Below, piece after piece: positions 12,501-23,738 of a stretch of DNA of 64,000 nucleotides. Source of the stretch: Ancylostoma caninum (taxonomy: Eukaryota; Nematoda; Chromadorea; Rhabditida; Ancylostomatidae); contig JBAJFG010000442.1 in assembly GCA_037903475.1 (NCBI GenBank), forward strand, positions 893,001-957,000, read 5' to 3'. A program made the translations under genes and the position numbers. Each line of letters opens with the position of its first letter. Positions within the stretch are counted from its first letter, which is position 1. Below the pieces are notes generated by a model, which had not been told where the DNA came from, searched no databases, and worked only from the letters and a program-made list of their open reading frames with translations.

Positions 12501-13470
12501 TAAAAATATTTAGTACAATGATTTCTAGCGAGTGCCCATTCTGAAGGCAGCGTCTCACGTCAGAATCATTTTCGAAATTTTACATGAAAAGAATCCACAA
12601 GAGATGCTCACGGTAGTGAATAATATTGTCTATGAACCTGTAGAAGAGCCCGTTTTCGAACATAGTGAGCACTAAGACATCTGGCACATCCTGAATGCCT
12701 ACTATTGATATCACTAGCTCCATGGTGCTCTGTAAGAGATGTCTCAATGCGCACTTCGAACTCTCCACGAGAAAGATGCACAAAAGCGGGTATAGTATAC
12801 AGTTCTGATCATCGTCTCATGAAGATTCTTTTCACATAAAAATCTTAAGAACGACTCCGAGGTTAAAAACTGCCTTAAAAAGGTATGTATGTACAGTGAA
12901 CTTCAGCTGTCGAGGCCCATACAGCGCAGTACACTCCGCCACCACCTGGCTAATTTTGTTCAGAGAGCGAGAGGGTATGGTGCGTCAAACAGCCACAGCG
13001 ATGCGCCGCGCTGGAGTGTACTCTGCTGCGCGCGTCTTAGTCGCTGAAGTTCCTCGTACTCTCTGTCGAAAAGAAAATCATAAATCTGTAGTATTCACCT
13101 CCTTCTTCACCAATTTTGATTACGTTCGAGTTTCCCTCGTAATCGAGTATTATCCTAAAATGATCAGAGTAAAGACTATATTCCCTTGGCAAAGCCTGGA
13201 TAAACCATTATCGCTTTCTTTGCTAAGAAGTTAGCCTAGAAGTTAACTGGTTGATTTTATTACTGATCAGTAAAATAATCTACACTATCAATCTGAATAA
13301 ATGCCTAAAATATCACTGTTTCTCTATTTTGTGAAAGAAATGACGCGAAACAAAACAAACTACTAGTGAATCATCATCTAGACGAACCATTCGTCATTCG
13401 TCTTCGACGTGGCGACACGGTCATAAGCGGCTTGAATTGCCGCGCCATGTTTCTGGAAGTTCAGTGTCAT
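9571..13470 (-). CDS. dbn-1: Drebrin-like / ABP1 actin-binding adaptor: ADF-H domain, coiled coil, SH3
   Basis: Orthologue of drebrin-like protein (DBNL/mAbp1; C. elegans DBN-1), binding F-actin through an ADF-H domain and dynamin/WASP-type partners through SH3. Exons, high to low: 13470-13388, 13154-13099, 12497-12385, 12207-11852, 11694-11554, 11449-11295, 11242-11135, 11045-10953, 10839-10777, 10686-10606, 9917-9834, 9768-9713, 9651-9571; all phases agree, 489 residues. ADF-H runs from the start (FQKHGAAIQAAYDRV, EWIILDYEGNSNVIKIGEEG) to about residue 135 (DVEPEVIRKEVAKL). The family signature VGSVYKPIKPHTDIN...FWEKL follows, then a highly charged coiled coil (EEKKRRESAEREAREAQRLA), a Ser/Pro-rich linker with SYYEEPPVEEP, and a C-terminal SH3 (ALWDYQAADSTEISFDPDD, DPGWWRGRG, GLFPANYV). 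Exons 7-8 have alternative donors near a 30-bp tandem duplication, so the linker is the least certain part. Confidence 0.93.
11105..11164 (-). repeat. 30-bp tandem duplication in the dbn-1 linker
   Basis: The unit CCTGACGACGAATATACGGG plus about ten bases occurs twice, at 11105-11134 and 11135-11164. On the coding strand it encodes the SPVYSSSG segment. The first coding copy ends in TCAG followed by GTACTG, a usable donor; the second ends in TCAG followed by GAAGAG. Only use of the donor in the first copy keeps the frame into exon 8, so the second copy falls in the intron. Confidence 0.8.
12894..13055. mobile_element. Small MITE in dbn-1 intron 2
   Basis: About 160 bp with inverted arms of roughly 40 bp: GAACTTCAGCTGTCGAGG...CAGTACACTCC on the left and GGAGTGTACTCTGCTGCG...GCTGAAGT on the right. 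It is flanked by TA on both sides (12892-12893 and 13056 onward), compatible with a Tc1/mariner-type insertion. Non-coding. Confidence 0.65.
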
Positions 13471-15325
13471 TGACGAAAGTTCCAGTTAGCTGCCAAGTAG
13501 GAATCACGCACGGTTCAGCACCTGAAAAACCGCAAAATCGAACAATGCAAAACAAGAATAATGGTTAAAAGCGACGAAAAACATCTTTTGCTATAGTACC
13601 GATTCTTGACGTCTAAAAACAGGTAAAAGATGGAAAAACGAAGGTAATTCCTGGATATGCCAATATTTTGCCTGGATTACGTTGAAGAAGAGTAGAGAAG
13701 AGAAGAACAATCTTTGAAAGAAGAAGAAAGTCAAAGGAATCCATTCTAAGCAAAGGACCCACCTAAAAACTGAACCGGCTTATTTTTTTAGCAGGATTAC
13801 TCACCAAAAACATCCAATATAGTTGTGAATCATATGAGATGAGATGTTATTGAAAGAAGACAGCGTTGATAACACTAGCCACCATCTGTCAATGTTTGCC
13901 AACAAGCGATAAATGCCTTCGTAGCTAATGCAATCACATCCTGTTTTTACGATTTTCTTAATGATGTTTCAAGGAAAGGTTTCGTACAGATGAATGTGTA
14001 CCGGCACGGTATCGCACTGAATGGAGGAGGCGTTGAAATTTTCAATAAAACTAATCAATTATTGGAAATCTGTTGATATTTTTATATCAACATGAAGTAC
14101 ACATGCAACAGCTGTATAATTGTGGAACACAATATCCGATAAATATCCTCTAATTTGATTTGTTGGCATAGAAACCAGATTCCACGTATCCTAAAAGAAA
14201 GTGGTTGGCGCAATGATAAGTGTCACAACATCAGTAATTAATCATGGTTGCTACTGCCTATTCGTGGTTAGTTTTCACAAGGGTAAAGTGTGAAAGATGT
14301 GTATTAGTGTGAAAGATGACAAACGTAAAATTTTCAGTGCAGGCAAGCTAATGGGAGGACAGCAGCTCATAGCTTAGATAACTTTAAAATAAACTAATAC
14401 TGCTTAAAAGGACATTAAGAAACACAGTTCAAACTAACTAGATAACTTGAAGTAAACACTCGTCGAACGTCTTGCTGAAGTGCCAAGGGGTGAGAAATAC
14501 TGCCATCATGACATAAATTTGGAGCGATCACAGAGTAAGATGACTTTCTTGTGGAGGTACTCTTGTCAACATCGTCAACACCAACCTCATCTAAGCTCAC
14601 GACTTACTTGGCGACAGCTTACGCAGGCTCGGTCAACTAAAGCCAAGCAGGTGTGGCATTCATGTGGTGGGACCCACGAACGACCGGGGGAGGGAAGGTT
14701 GTCCATGCATTTGAACGCAAAGAAAACAGCATTCTGACTTCTTCGATCAGTGATACAATCATATATCAAACCTTTATCCCTCAATGCCCTGGAATGCGGC
14801 AACAACATCAAAAGAAATAATCGCTTCATCTACAGCTAAAGAACGGAGCTGTTACTGCAGTCGTGTGCAAGCTCTTAGACAGGACGATGTAGCCACTCCA
14901 ATGGCACTGGAATTGGCTAGAGGAAGAGAATAGCAGAAACTGGAGGAATTGTTTATAACAGTGAGAACTTCTCTCGTCGAAATTGCCATCAGAGGTTAAT
15001 TGTATACATTTTTTTGTATTTTTCGAACATGAGACTTACGGGACCTTAGCATGCATGTTCATCGTTTTGAAAAGCTATTGTCATCAGTCAACGTGATAGA
15101 GTCAGACAAATTCTGAAAAATTAGCGAGCCGAGAGCATTTTTCGAAGCTTTCATTAGAAAAAACACTTCAAAGACAAGAGCAATGGTGAATTTAAGGGAC
15201 CTGAATTCATAAGACATCAATTATGAACGGCTAATCCAAGAATCGATCAGGAAGGAGAAGAAGCATAACGTTGAAGCATAAAATTGTAATTTATCCCCCA
15301 TAAAAAGATAAAATCACATTACTAC
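13471..15325. other. Spacer upstream of dbn-1
   Basis: Mostly AT-rich, no recognised gene. One exon-like stretch on the minus strand (about 14,735 down to 14,610) reads in frame to CHTCLALVDRACVSCRQ and ends at a perfect GTAAGT donor. No partner exon was found, so it is left unassigned. The dbn-1 promoter presumably lies near 13,471-13,700. Confidence 0.4.
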
Positions 15326-15707
15326 TATACTTGGGACTGAATAAAAACCGAACAACTTTGTTACCTTAATTAACGATTTGGGATACAGTTTCAACATCCA
15401 GACATTCGAGAATATGAAAGCCCTAAAGCTCTTCTTCTCTCTCATACAGTACATCATTGGTACCTAATGTTGAAACATTGGAAATTTCCATTTATTCGAA
15501 ATATTCGATATTTGATAACAAGAATATTCGATTTCGAATAAATGGAAATTTCGAATGTTCCAATATTGGAGTCCACTACAGTGCTGTACGATAGAGAAGA
15601 AGAGCTTTATAGTTTTCTCATCTTCGAACATCTAGACCTGTAAATTGTTCTCTAAATTGTAAATTAAATTAGCAAAATTACTCGGTTTTTATTCCGTCCC
15701 AAGTATA
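15326..15707. mobile_element. MITE with long terminal inverted repeats and strong internal palindrome
   Basis: Ends TATACTTGGGACTGAATAAA at 15326 and the inverted copy ATTCCGTCCCAAGTATA ending at 15707. Internally, ATTTCCATTTATTCGAAAT and its reverse complement flank the centre (about 15,484-15,560), so the element could fold into a long hairpin. About 382 bp, non-coding, TA at both borders. Confidence 0.8.
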
Positions 15708-17962
15708 ATTACTACATATTTCAACCTAGATCTTGAATGAAGGAACTGACTATTCTCTAAGGGGTAACATTAAACGCGGATTTCAACGCAAGTCCTCCAA
15801 CACCATCAGACCTGTCCTCTTCTCAAACGTTTTTACATCTAAAATCAGTAGCAAAATAGTCTACGAGATATCTTTATAAATGAGGCATTTCGCTAGGAAA
15901 TCGGCACACATAAAAGGGTCAAGTATATCGTCAACAGTGGCCGTTCGAGAATCGCCACTCTCACCGCAACGCCTTCACCAAGGAGATTATTGCTGTAAAG
16001 TGGACAACATGTTGTAATAAAATCCACCTGATAGGTGCACACAACTCTCGCTCAAAACAGCCGTCCTGCAGTGGAGGGTGGCCCGATTGAGACTGTAATA
16101 AAATCCATGCGCTGTGATGTAATACTGCAAGATACTGTAATCCCTTATTCGCAGCTGGACTCTAAGGAAGAAAGTGCAGGGTTGGGAGAGGAAGTATCTT
16201 CTTCCAGCGAACAATTCTAGGAAATGATGTAGTAAAGTCCTACCTCATTCATCAAAAGGTAGTGAAATGATCTAAAAGTAAGTCATTGTGTAACATACAT
16301 AGGAGATGACCATCCCCATGTGAATCAATGACAGCACTAAGTAAATTCACAAAAAAAGTAGAAACAACGCAAACAGAACTTGAAAAAGAAAAAAAAAACA
16401 AAAAAGCAGCGAACAAGCAGGCAGCGAAAAAAAAAGAACTACTGTGCTTAAAAGTAAGTAAACCTGCAAGTTTTCAAAATGAAATGAGAAATTTAGAGGA
16501 ATGTTCGACTTTCGGCATATAAACCGTTGCAGCGGAGATTAGAGTCGTAGAGAAACCGGAGAAAAGAAAAAAAACACAAAAAAAAGGATGCGCTGCAAAA
16601 AAAAAACATGCGCAATGTTGTTTAGAATAAAAATAGGATTCGGGTGCTTACTGTTTAGCTCAGAAACTACAATGTCTTGCACACCTATCGTACTGTATCT
16701 GTATTTGTATCCACAGCGTTGTAAATAAGACGCAATAAATCAATCAAAACTGCTCATCTTTTGTTTTTGAAACAACAAGACAGCTCATTTTTTAATTGAC
16801 TATATAAATATAATCGATTACGGAGAGTGTCATAGGTTTTGACAGGCGTCAAAAAGAAATTTCTAGTATTACAGGTAACACCACTTCCAGAGTTCTACAA
16901 GAGTAACTGGTACACAAAACATATCATCTATTGCCTAGACCAAAGGGCTACCAAAGGGTGTTTTTCAAAGAACAGTTCTAAAAAAATTCTCTTAAATAGA
17001 TAAGATTTAGCTGTCCACCCACAACATTGAATAATGTACTTTACACCAATTTTTTATAATCAATTGAGCACATTACTTGACGGATTATCATATTTTGCCA
17101 TAAATAGTAATAAAAAGCAAATCAAATCAAAGACCAACGAAAAATGCCTTGTTCGTTCGCAGACTTGCGTAAAGAGTCGTAATTTTACCTCATACCTAGC
17201 AAGGATAGTAATATTTTTATTTGGAACTCTTTGGAAACTGACAGATAGTATCATGAAGCGACAGACTCCAGCTGTAAGAGCCACTTAATGACACGCAACA
17301 TCAAATGATGGGAGTCTGATAAGACAAAGGAAGAAAACCCTAGTAAAAAGTGTGATACCCAAATGATAGAACAACCACCATGCAGAGACAGGGAACTGCA
17401 CATCCTAAATGATTACTGAGGTCAATCTCATAACGTTCAAGAAGAAACGATTCGGCTCCATACGAGGAAGACACACAAATAGGCCAACCATACGCTGTCG
17501 TCTCGTTCCCCAGCGGAAAAAGAAGCCGAAACAACGAATGAGTCATACGTCAGCATGGATGGACTAACATTCATATCGCTGACTAGTTCTTCGAATAGCT
17601 GAGCACATTAAGAAAAACTCAAGAACTAACATAAGGGCGTGGAAGAAGACCTGTGGAAAGAGACTGCAGAGGACATCGAATTGGCTGAAATGTGACGGTC
17701 GCAAAACGGAGACTCGTAAAACTTTATGAGAGATTTCATTAGCATAAAAATGCGGAAAGAACGGCGGACACATGCCCAATCCCATAAAACGATGGAGTGG
17801 CCACCACTTCCGTGAGCAGTCAATGCGATGTTCGCCTCAAAATTGAGGACTCCCTTCAATTTCCCACAATTCTAGCGGAATGCAGAGAAAAAAAAAGCGA
17901 TTATGGGACGCACTAATGACGCTGAGCTGGCGAATAAGAAGCTCAGAGATGAGTGATAAACC
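15708..17962. other. Unassigned spacer with weak ORFs
   Basis: No recognisable family. Short open stretches occur on + at 16,035-16,220 (ends SKEESAGLGEEVSSSSEQF) and at 16,328-16,522 (Lys-rich, low complexity), and on - at 17,340-17,860. None has clear splice partners. Several A-rich runs and an AATAAA-containing stretch near 16,735 are present. Some of the minus-strand ORFs could be 3' exons of the p53-like candidate just upstream, but this is not demonstrable. Confidence 0.3.
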
Positions 17963-18960
17963 CTAATGGTGGGATCGAATGGCAGAAGGGGAGGGACGAT
18001 GCGAGCGCCCTCGCCCTATTGACTGTTTCCTTTCCATACACCGCCGGGATAGAATCCGAACGGCCCATTCATCAATGCATCGAGGCCCACGCAGACCTAG
18101 CGCTGGCGGCCTAACAATAGTGGGAATTTTTCGAAGACGAAACGACGGAAAAGTACATATTCTCAAAAACGAGGGGGAAGACATGAAACATCCAGCACTT
18201 TTCTACCAGTAAATGTGGAGTAGCGCATACTGAATACTGAAGAAGAACATGAGAAATAACAACACAAAAACAAGTAAAAATGAGTCTTTAAAAATTATCG
18301 TGAGGGGTGAAAAAGGTAAGAAAAGTACGAATAAAAATTTTTGAAGATAAAACAACTTGAAGGAAAAATAAGCAAAACGACTTACAAGGTCTAAGGACAA
18401 GTTTAGTTGTGTAGTTGTGCACTAGTGCTCACTGTCTGCTTTTCTCCCCCCCCCCCCACTTCAAACAGCACACGTCTTACCACACTGTTTCTTCCTCTGG
18501 CATCTCTTTAACTTCTCCCCTGGTGAGGTGCACAGTGCGAGAAACAAATTTCGTTCAATATGCGGTCCTGCACCCGAAACCGTCAATTTGAGTGGTGAAC
18601 ACCTCTGGTTCTCGATAGACTGGGAAGAAATTGGTCCATCATCGCAGATCGCAGCCAGTCTGGCTGGTATTTCCATTTGGATGAGCAAGACCTTTTGCTA
18701 GCACCTTCCGAAACCTATGAATGATTCAACAAGTTCTTATTCATGAAAAAAAAAACTTAAAAACATCTCCCTTAAAGCTTCCCTGTTTCAAATTTTGATC
18801 CAATAGTGGAATTGCGGAACAGTAGGGGAAGGACTTGCACAAAATGGATGGGCCGTTCCTTTACGTTTGAATACGCACACAGGTGGGTTCGCGTGTCCTG
18901 CCCCGCAGAAGCTGCGTAAGCTGGCGTATCGGTTGGTTGCTTGCTCATATCAACGGCCAT
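17963..18960 (-). CDS. Tentative p53-family DNA-binding-domain gene (incomplete model)
   Basis: Two minus-strand exons join in phase: 18960-18865 (starts MAVDMSKQPTDTP, GTAAAG donor) and 18697-18481 (CTAG acceptor, GTAAGA donor). The second reads AAICDDGPISSQSIENQRCS then PLKLTVSGAGPHIERNLFLA and EKLKRCQRKKQC. Spacing resembles the p53 core: Cys-Pro-x-x-L-x-V, an Arg nine residues on, then R-C-x5-C as in human R175-C176-C182. A third open stretch (18184-17963) reads RKIPTIVRPPALGLRGPRC then IDEWAVRILSRRCMERK, resembling RPILTII...FEVRVCACPGRDRR including R273 and R282 positions. Against: the His179 equivalent is Lys, the C242-like zinc Cys is missing, the region between exons 2 and 3 is unresolved, and C. 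elegans cep-1 is on another chromosome than this block. It could be a decayed copy or a chance likeness. Confidence 0.3.
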
Positions 18961-20892
18961 AGTCGTTACTTTTTCTGTTATACTTCCGCAGGTACAATGA
19001 GCGTCGATGGTTGTGCGTTTTTCGTGGACTCAAAAAGCACGCCGCGCGACCGCGCCGCTCTCACTAGAATCCTTTCTGCGACAGCAAACCATAGTGTTTT
19101 CTCGATAGTTAGATAGTTTCCTTGATAGTTAACACCAAATACGATGAGAAACTATTAAGGAAACCCTGGTTTACCATTCAGAGCTGATTCCAGCAGCAGC
19201 GAAAAAAGCAACGCCATCGACCCTCACTGTAGATGAAGATTCTTTTCTGTTCTACTCACAGTTGTGATTAATATGAACTCGATTGCGAGGTATATACAGC
19301 ATGGTGTCAGAAGTGAAAATTCCCATGGATGTTGCTTTTAACAAATTCTTATCTGTGGAATGACCTTGACTTCTAGGAATGCTAGCTAATAAGGTAGAAA
19401 AAGCTGTGACACATCATCACAGCTGCGGTGTTTTCAACGAGAAAGTATGAACACTTAAGCGATTACACTCTAAATAAAAACTGTGCGTCCACGAAACAAA
19501 TCGCAGTGTGAACTAGCGAAAAACCAATGAGAAGGCAGATTGCAGAACAAAAAAAAAACTGTTACATCTTGGCCTGCTAGCTGTAAACCGTAGAGAGATC
19601 AATAGTGATCCAGAAAGTGATGCCTAAACCACCGGCCCCCTGTCAATAACGATATCTCCAGCTGTCCCCCACTCCCTGTCACGACGCTACGCTCATCTTT
19701 ATTGCCCTAACGATAACAGGCAAAGATGCGTCGGGCCAGTCGCTATGGAAGACGTCAGTAATAAGGCTGCACGCAGTGTTTTAGCAAGGATTTAGAAGCA
19801 TTATGAGCGAACGAACTATGAACAAACAGATGAACTGCAGTGCTTGTGAGAAAAAAGCGTTCTGAAGTTTATTCTGTTTATTCAACGCTTTGAATATGAA
19901 CTGGACCCCGAACACGTCACTTACTCCGCCTGTGGTTACGAAGACTGCAAAAGCGTTTTTTTCTCAACTCAATGAAGTTTGCGCGAAAACCGGAAGGGTT
20001 CATCCAAAATACAAACAGAGCTTCTTCCAACCTAACTTTCAGCAAACATTGTATAAGACAACAACAGAAATACGTAACAGCTCATCCGCTGAATTTCTCT
20101 GCTCTGGATCGATAAATTTCAAGCAAATTCCAAGATATCAATTTTGATTTCCTGGACATTCCCTAGGGCAAGTCTTATAGAACTCCAGCATTCCAGACAG
20201 ACTTCAGAAATCATTGTGTAATAACAAGAATTCTTGCAAAATGGCACAAGTTCTCCGGAAAATTTCAGAAATTTCAAAAAACACTTTAATAATTTAGAAC
20301 TTTGCACGGGAAGGAAAAAGCAAAGGAAAGGGAGGTGGAAACTGAACGTATTCATTTGAGTGAATGAAGTCAAATTTTTCATGAAATGGAAAATTATTCA
20401 CAAGTTGGTCATTATTTCGGAGTAGTTTTGATTAAGTAATGGAGCTAATGATGAGAATATGGGATGCAGGAACGAAAGGAACGAGATGGTGGTGGAAAAG
20501 TGAATGATGGCCCAAAAATATCCTTACAAGTCATACTTCACGCTAATTGTGATGGAGTTCAAACAGTAGGAACGGGAACCATGCTCGACCCTCGTTCGAC
20601 CATTCAACCAAAAATGAGCGAGGCTGTGTTGACGTAGGACATTGTGAAGGAAAATGGGCGTGCCCAGTTTCTGCGATTGGCTCCTTCAACTGCGACACGC
20701 CCTCTTTCCTCTCACTACTCTCCAAAACCGGACAATGTCGTTTCGCAGAGTATTTATTCATTAGTCAACATCATGAGAGATCGAAATGTAACCTTTTACA
20801 CACAAATTTAAGTTGAAAAATATTTTACGAGATTCAAGAAAGCAAGAAGCTTTGGGACTCCAATAGAAAAATCCATGAGCCAATCGGCATTA
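18961..20892. other. Spacer, no supported gene
   Basis: An open plus-strand stretch at 19,890-20,147 (TPPVVTKTAKAFFSQLNEV) has coding-like composition, but no partner exon, donor or known domain. The rest is unremarkable. Confidence 0.3.
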
Positions 20893-21140
20893 GGGCAATT
20901 TATACTTGATGCGCGCGACTGACGCGCGTGCGTCTATATGATGAAGAATAGGGTACAGTCGGATTGCAATCGCATCGCAGTCGCGGCTCAGACGCACGCG
21001 GTTACGGCCTCGCTGCGGCCGAGCGTACTTTTCACTGAGGATGTAGATGCCGTGTTGACCAGTCTCCATGGAAAATCCCTCTCAAATGGATGCGTGCGAC
21101 TGATGCGCGACTGACGCACGCAGCTAGTATAAATTGGCCT
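20893..21140. mobile_element. MITE family with GGCCAATTTATAC ends, copy 1
   Basis: Inverted ends GGGCAATTTATAC (20893) and GTATAAATTGGCC (21140) followed inward by CpG-rich arms rich in GACTGACGCGCGTGCG. About 248 bp, non-coding. A second, partial copy in opposite orientation lies at about 33,030-33,172 and shares the internal CGGCCGxxGCGAGGCCGTAA and GCGACTGCGATGCGA segments. Confidence 0.8.
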
Positions 21141-21507
21141 ATTATCGAGACACACTGCTGCAAATTGAAATAAATGCTTCAGAGTGGGAATATTTTGAGG
21201 GGTTTCTCTCAAATCAGGTGAAGTTTAAGTCGGCAGTAGGAGTAGCACGAGAGAAAATGTTAAGACGTGAGAGGTGAAGATAGTTGCTAAAGCTGGAGCT
21301 CTAAGAATAATTCATGTGTTTCAGACGCAGAGTAACTTGTAATTACATTGATTTACCAATTGGATGAATGAATTAGTACAAAGTAATGTGGAAAGTGGAT
21401 CAGACGAGAGAAAAAAGAGAACTGTAGAGGTTACCGAGGAGTTCATTCATGGCTCATTGGTAACCCACCGCGGGTCACCAGTGAGTCATGCCTCATCATC
21501 TTACTCT

Positions 21508-21750
21508 GATAACTGTGCAGCAGGAACGCAGCCCGAACGGCGTAGTGCTTCGGGTACAAACCCTAGCAGTAACGGTTTCAGTTGCTGCCATCGTCCTCTC
21601 GATTGCTGCTCAATTTTCGTCCCTTTAGCAGCAATTGCTGAGGGATGGCGGCAAATGAGGGGAGGATGGCAGCAACTGAGAACCGTTGCTACTAAGGTTT
21701 CTACTCGAACCATTACGCCGTTCTTGGTGCGTTCGTACTGCACAGTTATC
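21508..21750. mobile_element. Near-complete palindromic MITE
   Basis: About 243 bp almost entirely made of two inverted arms of about 90-100 bp (GATAACTGTGCAGCAGGAAC... and ...GTTCGTACTGCACAGTTATC) around a short centre containing GCAGCAATTGCTGA. Arms share AGAACGGCGTA-like and CAGTTGCTGCCATC segments. The ORFs reading through it on both strands follow from the palindrome and are not genes. Confidence 0.85.
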
Positions 21751-22655
21751 GGAGTATGGTCAAATTGGACGCATAACTCATCCCCAATATTTATTCTTCT
21801 TGAACCACGAACCTTTAAATTCAATGTATCAATGCTGTCACAATGATGAGTGTCAGACAACGTTTCGAAACCACAGAGAGAACGAAAAAAAGAAGAGAAA
21901 AATATGTGCCAATGTGGAAAGATGCACAAAACTGGGGACTGGCTGAGAGAAGGAAATTTTTCTTTTTGATCTATACTTCTGTGACCGAAAAGATGAAATT
22001 GCTCAGGAATCGTATGACCCAATTTCTGACTACATAACCAAGTTTCCGATGCAGATCGAAGGGAAGGCGACCAAAGATAACCTCAGAGATTGCGGCCGGG
22101 ATGCGGTGGTGAGAGTACAGCACTTAGCACTGCGCTAATGGGCTAACAATTTCGTGAATCAAACAAAAGGGAAGAACTTCGTTCACTCCCTGTGCAGCTT
22201 TTTCCACCAACAGGAGCGTGTCGATAGCTGCACCTCAGCGAATAACTGGCCGCAGCTATGAATCAGAATTGGGTGAACGAAGTCAGTGATTCGATCGTCT
22301 GACTCATCGACGATCGCGCGTAAACTGAAACGACAACACGCACAGCGCCAGGTCTCCTTCAAAATGAGATATGCGAACGGAAAAACGCGTCACTTCCCGA
22401 AAAAGGAAGATTTTAATAGATTTCGAGGATGGAGCATGTTTTCTGCAGCAGAAACCGCACAGAATAGGCCATCCCAACAGAAAGGGAGTCCGGCCAGCGA
22501 TCTCGAGACGTGCGCGCGCCGATCCACTCGCTTTTATGTCGCGGTCGTCGAACTAGACCTCAAAACGATAAAACAAATAAGAGGGCGAGAGACTGTCAAC
22601 CACGTGCTGAGCCTGGCGAGGGCCCAGAGGGCCAGCGCGAGCTGCGCTGCACCGG
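21751..22655. other. Spacer with long but unsupported ORFs
   Basis: A 187-residue plus-strand ORF (22,286-22,849) crosses a GC-rich tandem duplication and matches no family I recognise. The part 22,286-22,420 (RKLKRQHAQRQVSF) could be a fragment of an unknown element. Low support overall. Confidence 0.3.
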
Positions 22656-22737
22656 GGGAGGCGTTCGCTGCGGGACCACCAGCAGCACTGCACCGAGGGC
22701 AGGCGTTCGGTGCGGGACCACCAACAGCAAATTGCTG
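22656..22737 (+). repeat. Two-copy 41-bp GC-rich tandem repeat
   Basis: The unit CTGCACCGGGGGAGGCGTTC plus GCTGCGGGACCACCAGCAGCA is followed directly by a second copy with five substitutions. Lies in the spacer upstream of the RNPS1 gene. Confidence 0.75.
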
Positions 22738-23738
22738 TCGTTTCGAATGCGGCGCTGCGCATCGTGTTGCTCGTTTTCGTTGTTTCTTGTTTTTCGGTTG
22801 TTTACTCCTTTGCTTACTGTATATTTGTCTTTCTAGTCATTTTAAATGATACTTGGGAATTACTGCAGCAGAGTTTCCAGCAGTGGTTTTTACGAAGCTT
22901 GGGATGAGAGTGACGAAGAATTCAGCTCAATCTTGGTCGTATGCAGGTTTCCTTGTAAAACTTCATCAGAGAATCACGACACCGTTTTATACATGTGGAG
23001 ACTCCTGAAAAACTTCCGGGGTTGGCCTGCACAACGTACTGACTATCGTCACTTCGCAGTTCTTATAGATTTCTATAGTTTTCAAAAATATTTCCGAACT
23101 AAATTTTATCCGGATGGGACGAAACTTGCTGTATTGCCAATTTGCTAGCAACGATGTATTACTAAATTGCTAGCAACGTAATGGAGCTAAAATGAAGAAT
23201 TTTTCATGTAGCCGAAGACATTATTTGAAAACGAACACGAAAAAACTTCTGCAAACGTGATTAAAGGATGCTTCAGAGTGGATCACAAGTTGCTCAATTA
23301 TGCTAAACGTTTTGTTTTCTTTTTGCCTTTGAAATGGGAGTAATGCAGAGTCGGAGAAAGTGGCTCCTCAAACACTTGGGACCTCGAAATAACAACTGAT
23401 CTTTTCAGAACGTAAAATTAGATCGGGTGTATTGAGAATAGTGTTGCTTGTTTTGAGGATGAGTTAGAATGCAACGCGTTTTTACCATATAGGCGTATCC
23501 AAAATAAGATCGCATGCATTGAAAATGTTGTTGCTTGTTTAAGGAGTATTACGGTCTTAGCGTTCTCCATGTCAGAATGCATTGCGTTTTTACCATAAAG
23601 GCGTCCAAAGAACCGCTAATATCAGTCATGAATTAATTGTGGTCCTTTTTTTTTGCGAAATTCCATTTCTTTCACTTCGTCTGTATCCTGTATCATCCAC
23701 ATATTCAGTAGTCTTCTTTAACATTTTTATGTCTTCAG

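Noticed and set aside
21364..21846. 160-residue plus-strand ORF and the 173-residue ORF opposite it
   Set aside because: Both run through the near-perfect palindrome at 21,508-21,750, which keeps both strands open by symmetry.
22286..22849. 187-residue plus-strand ORF
   Set aside because: Crosses a GC-rich tandem duplication, no family or splice support, and overlapping ORFs in other frames are similarly long.
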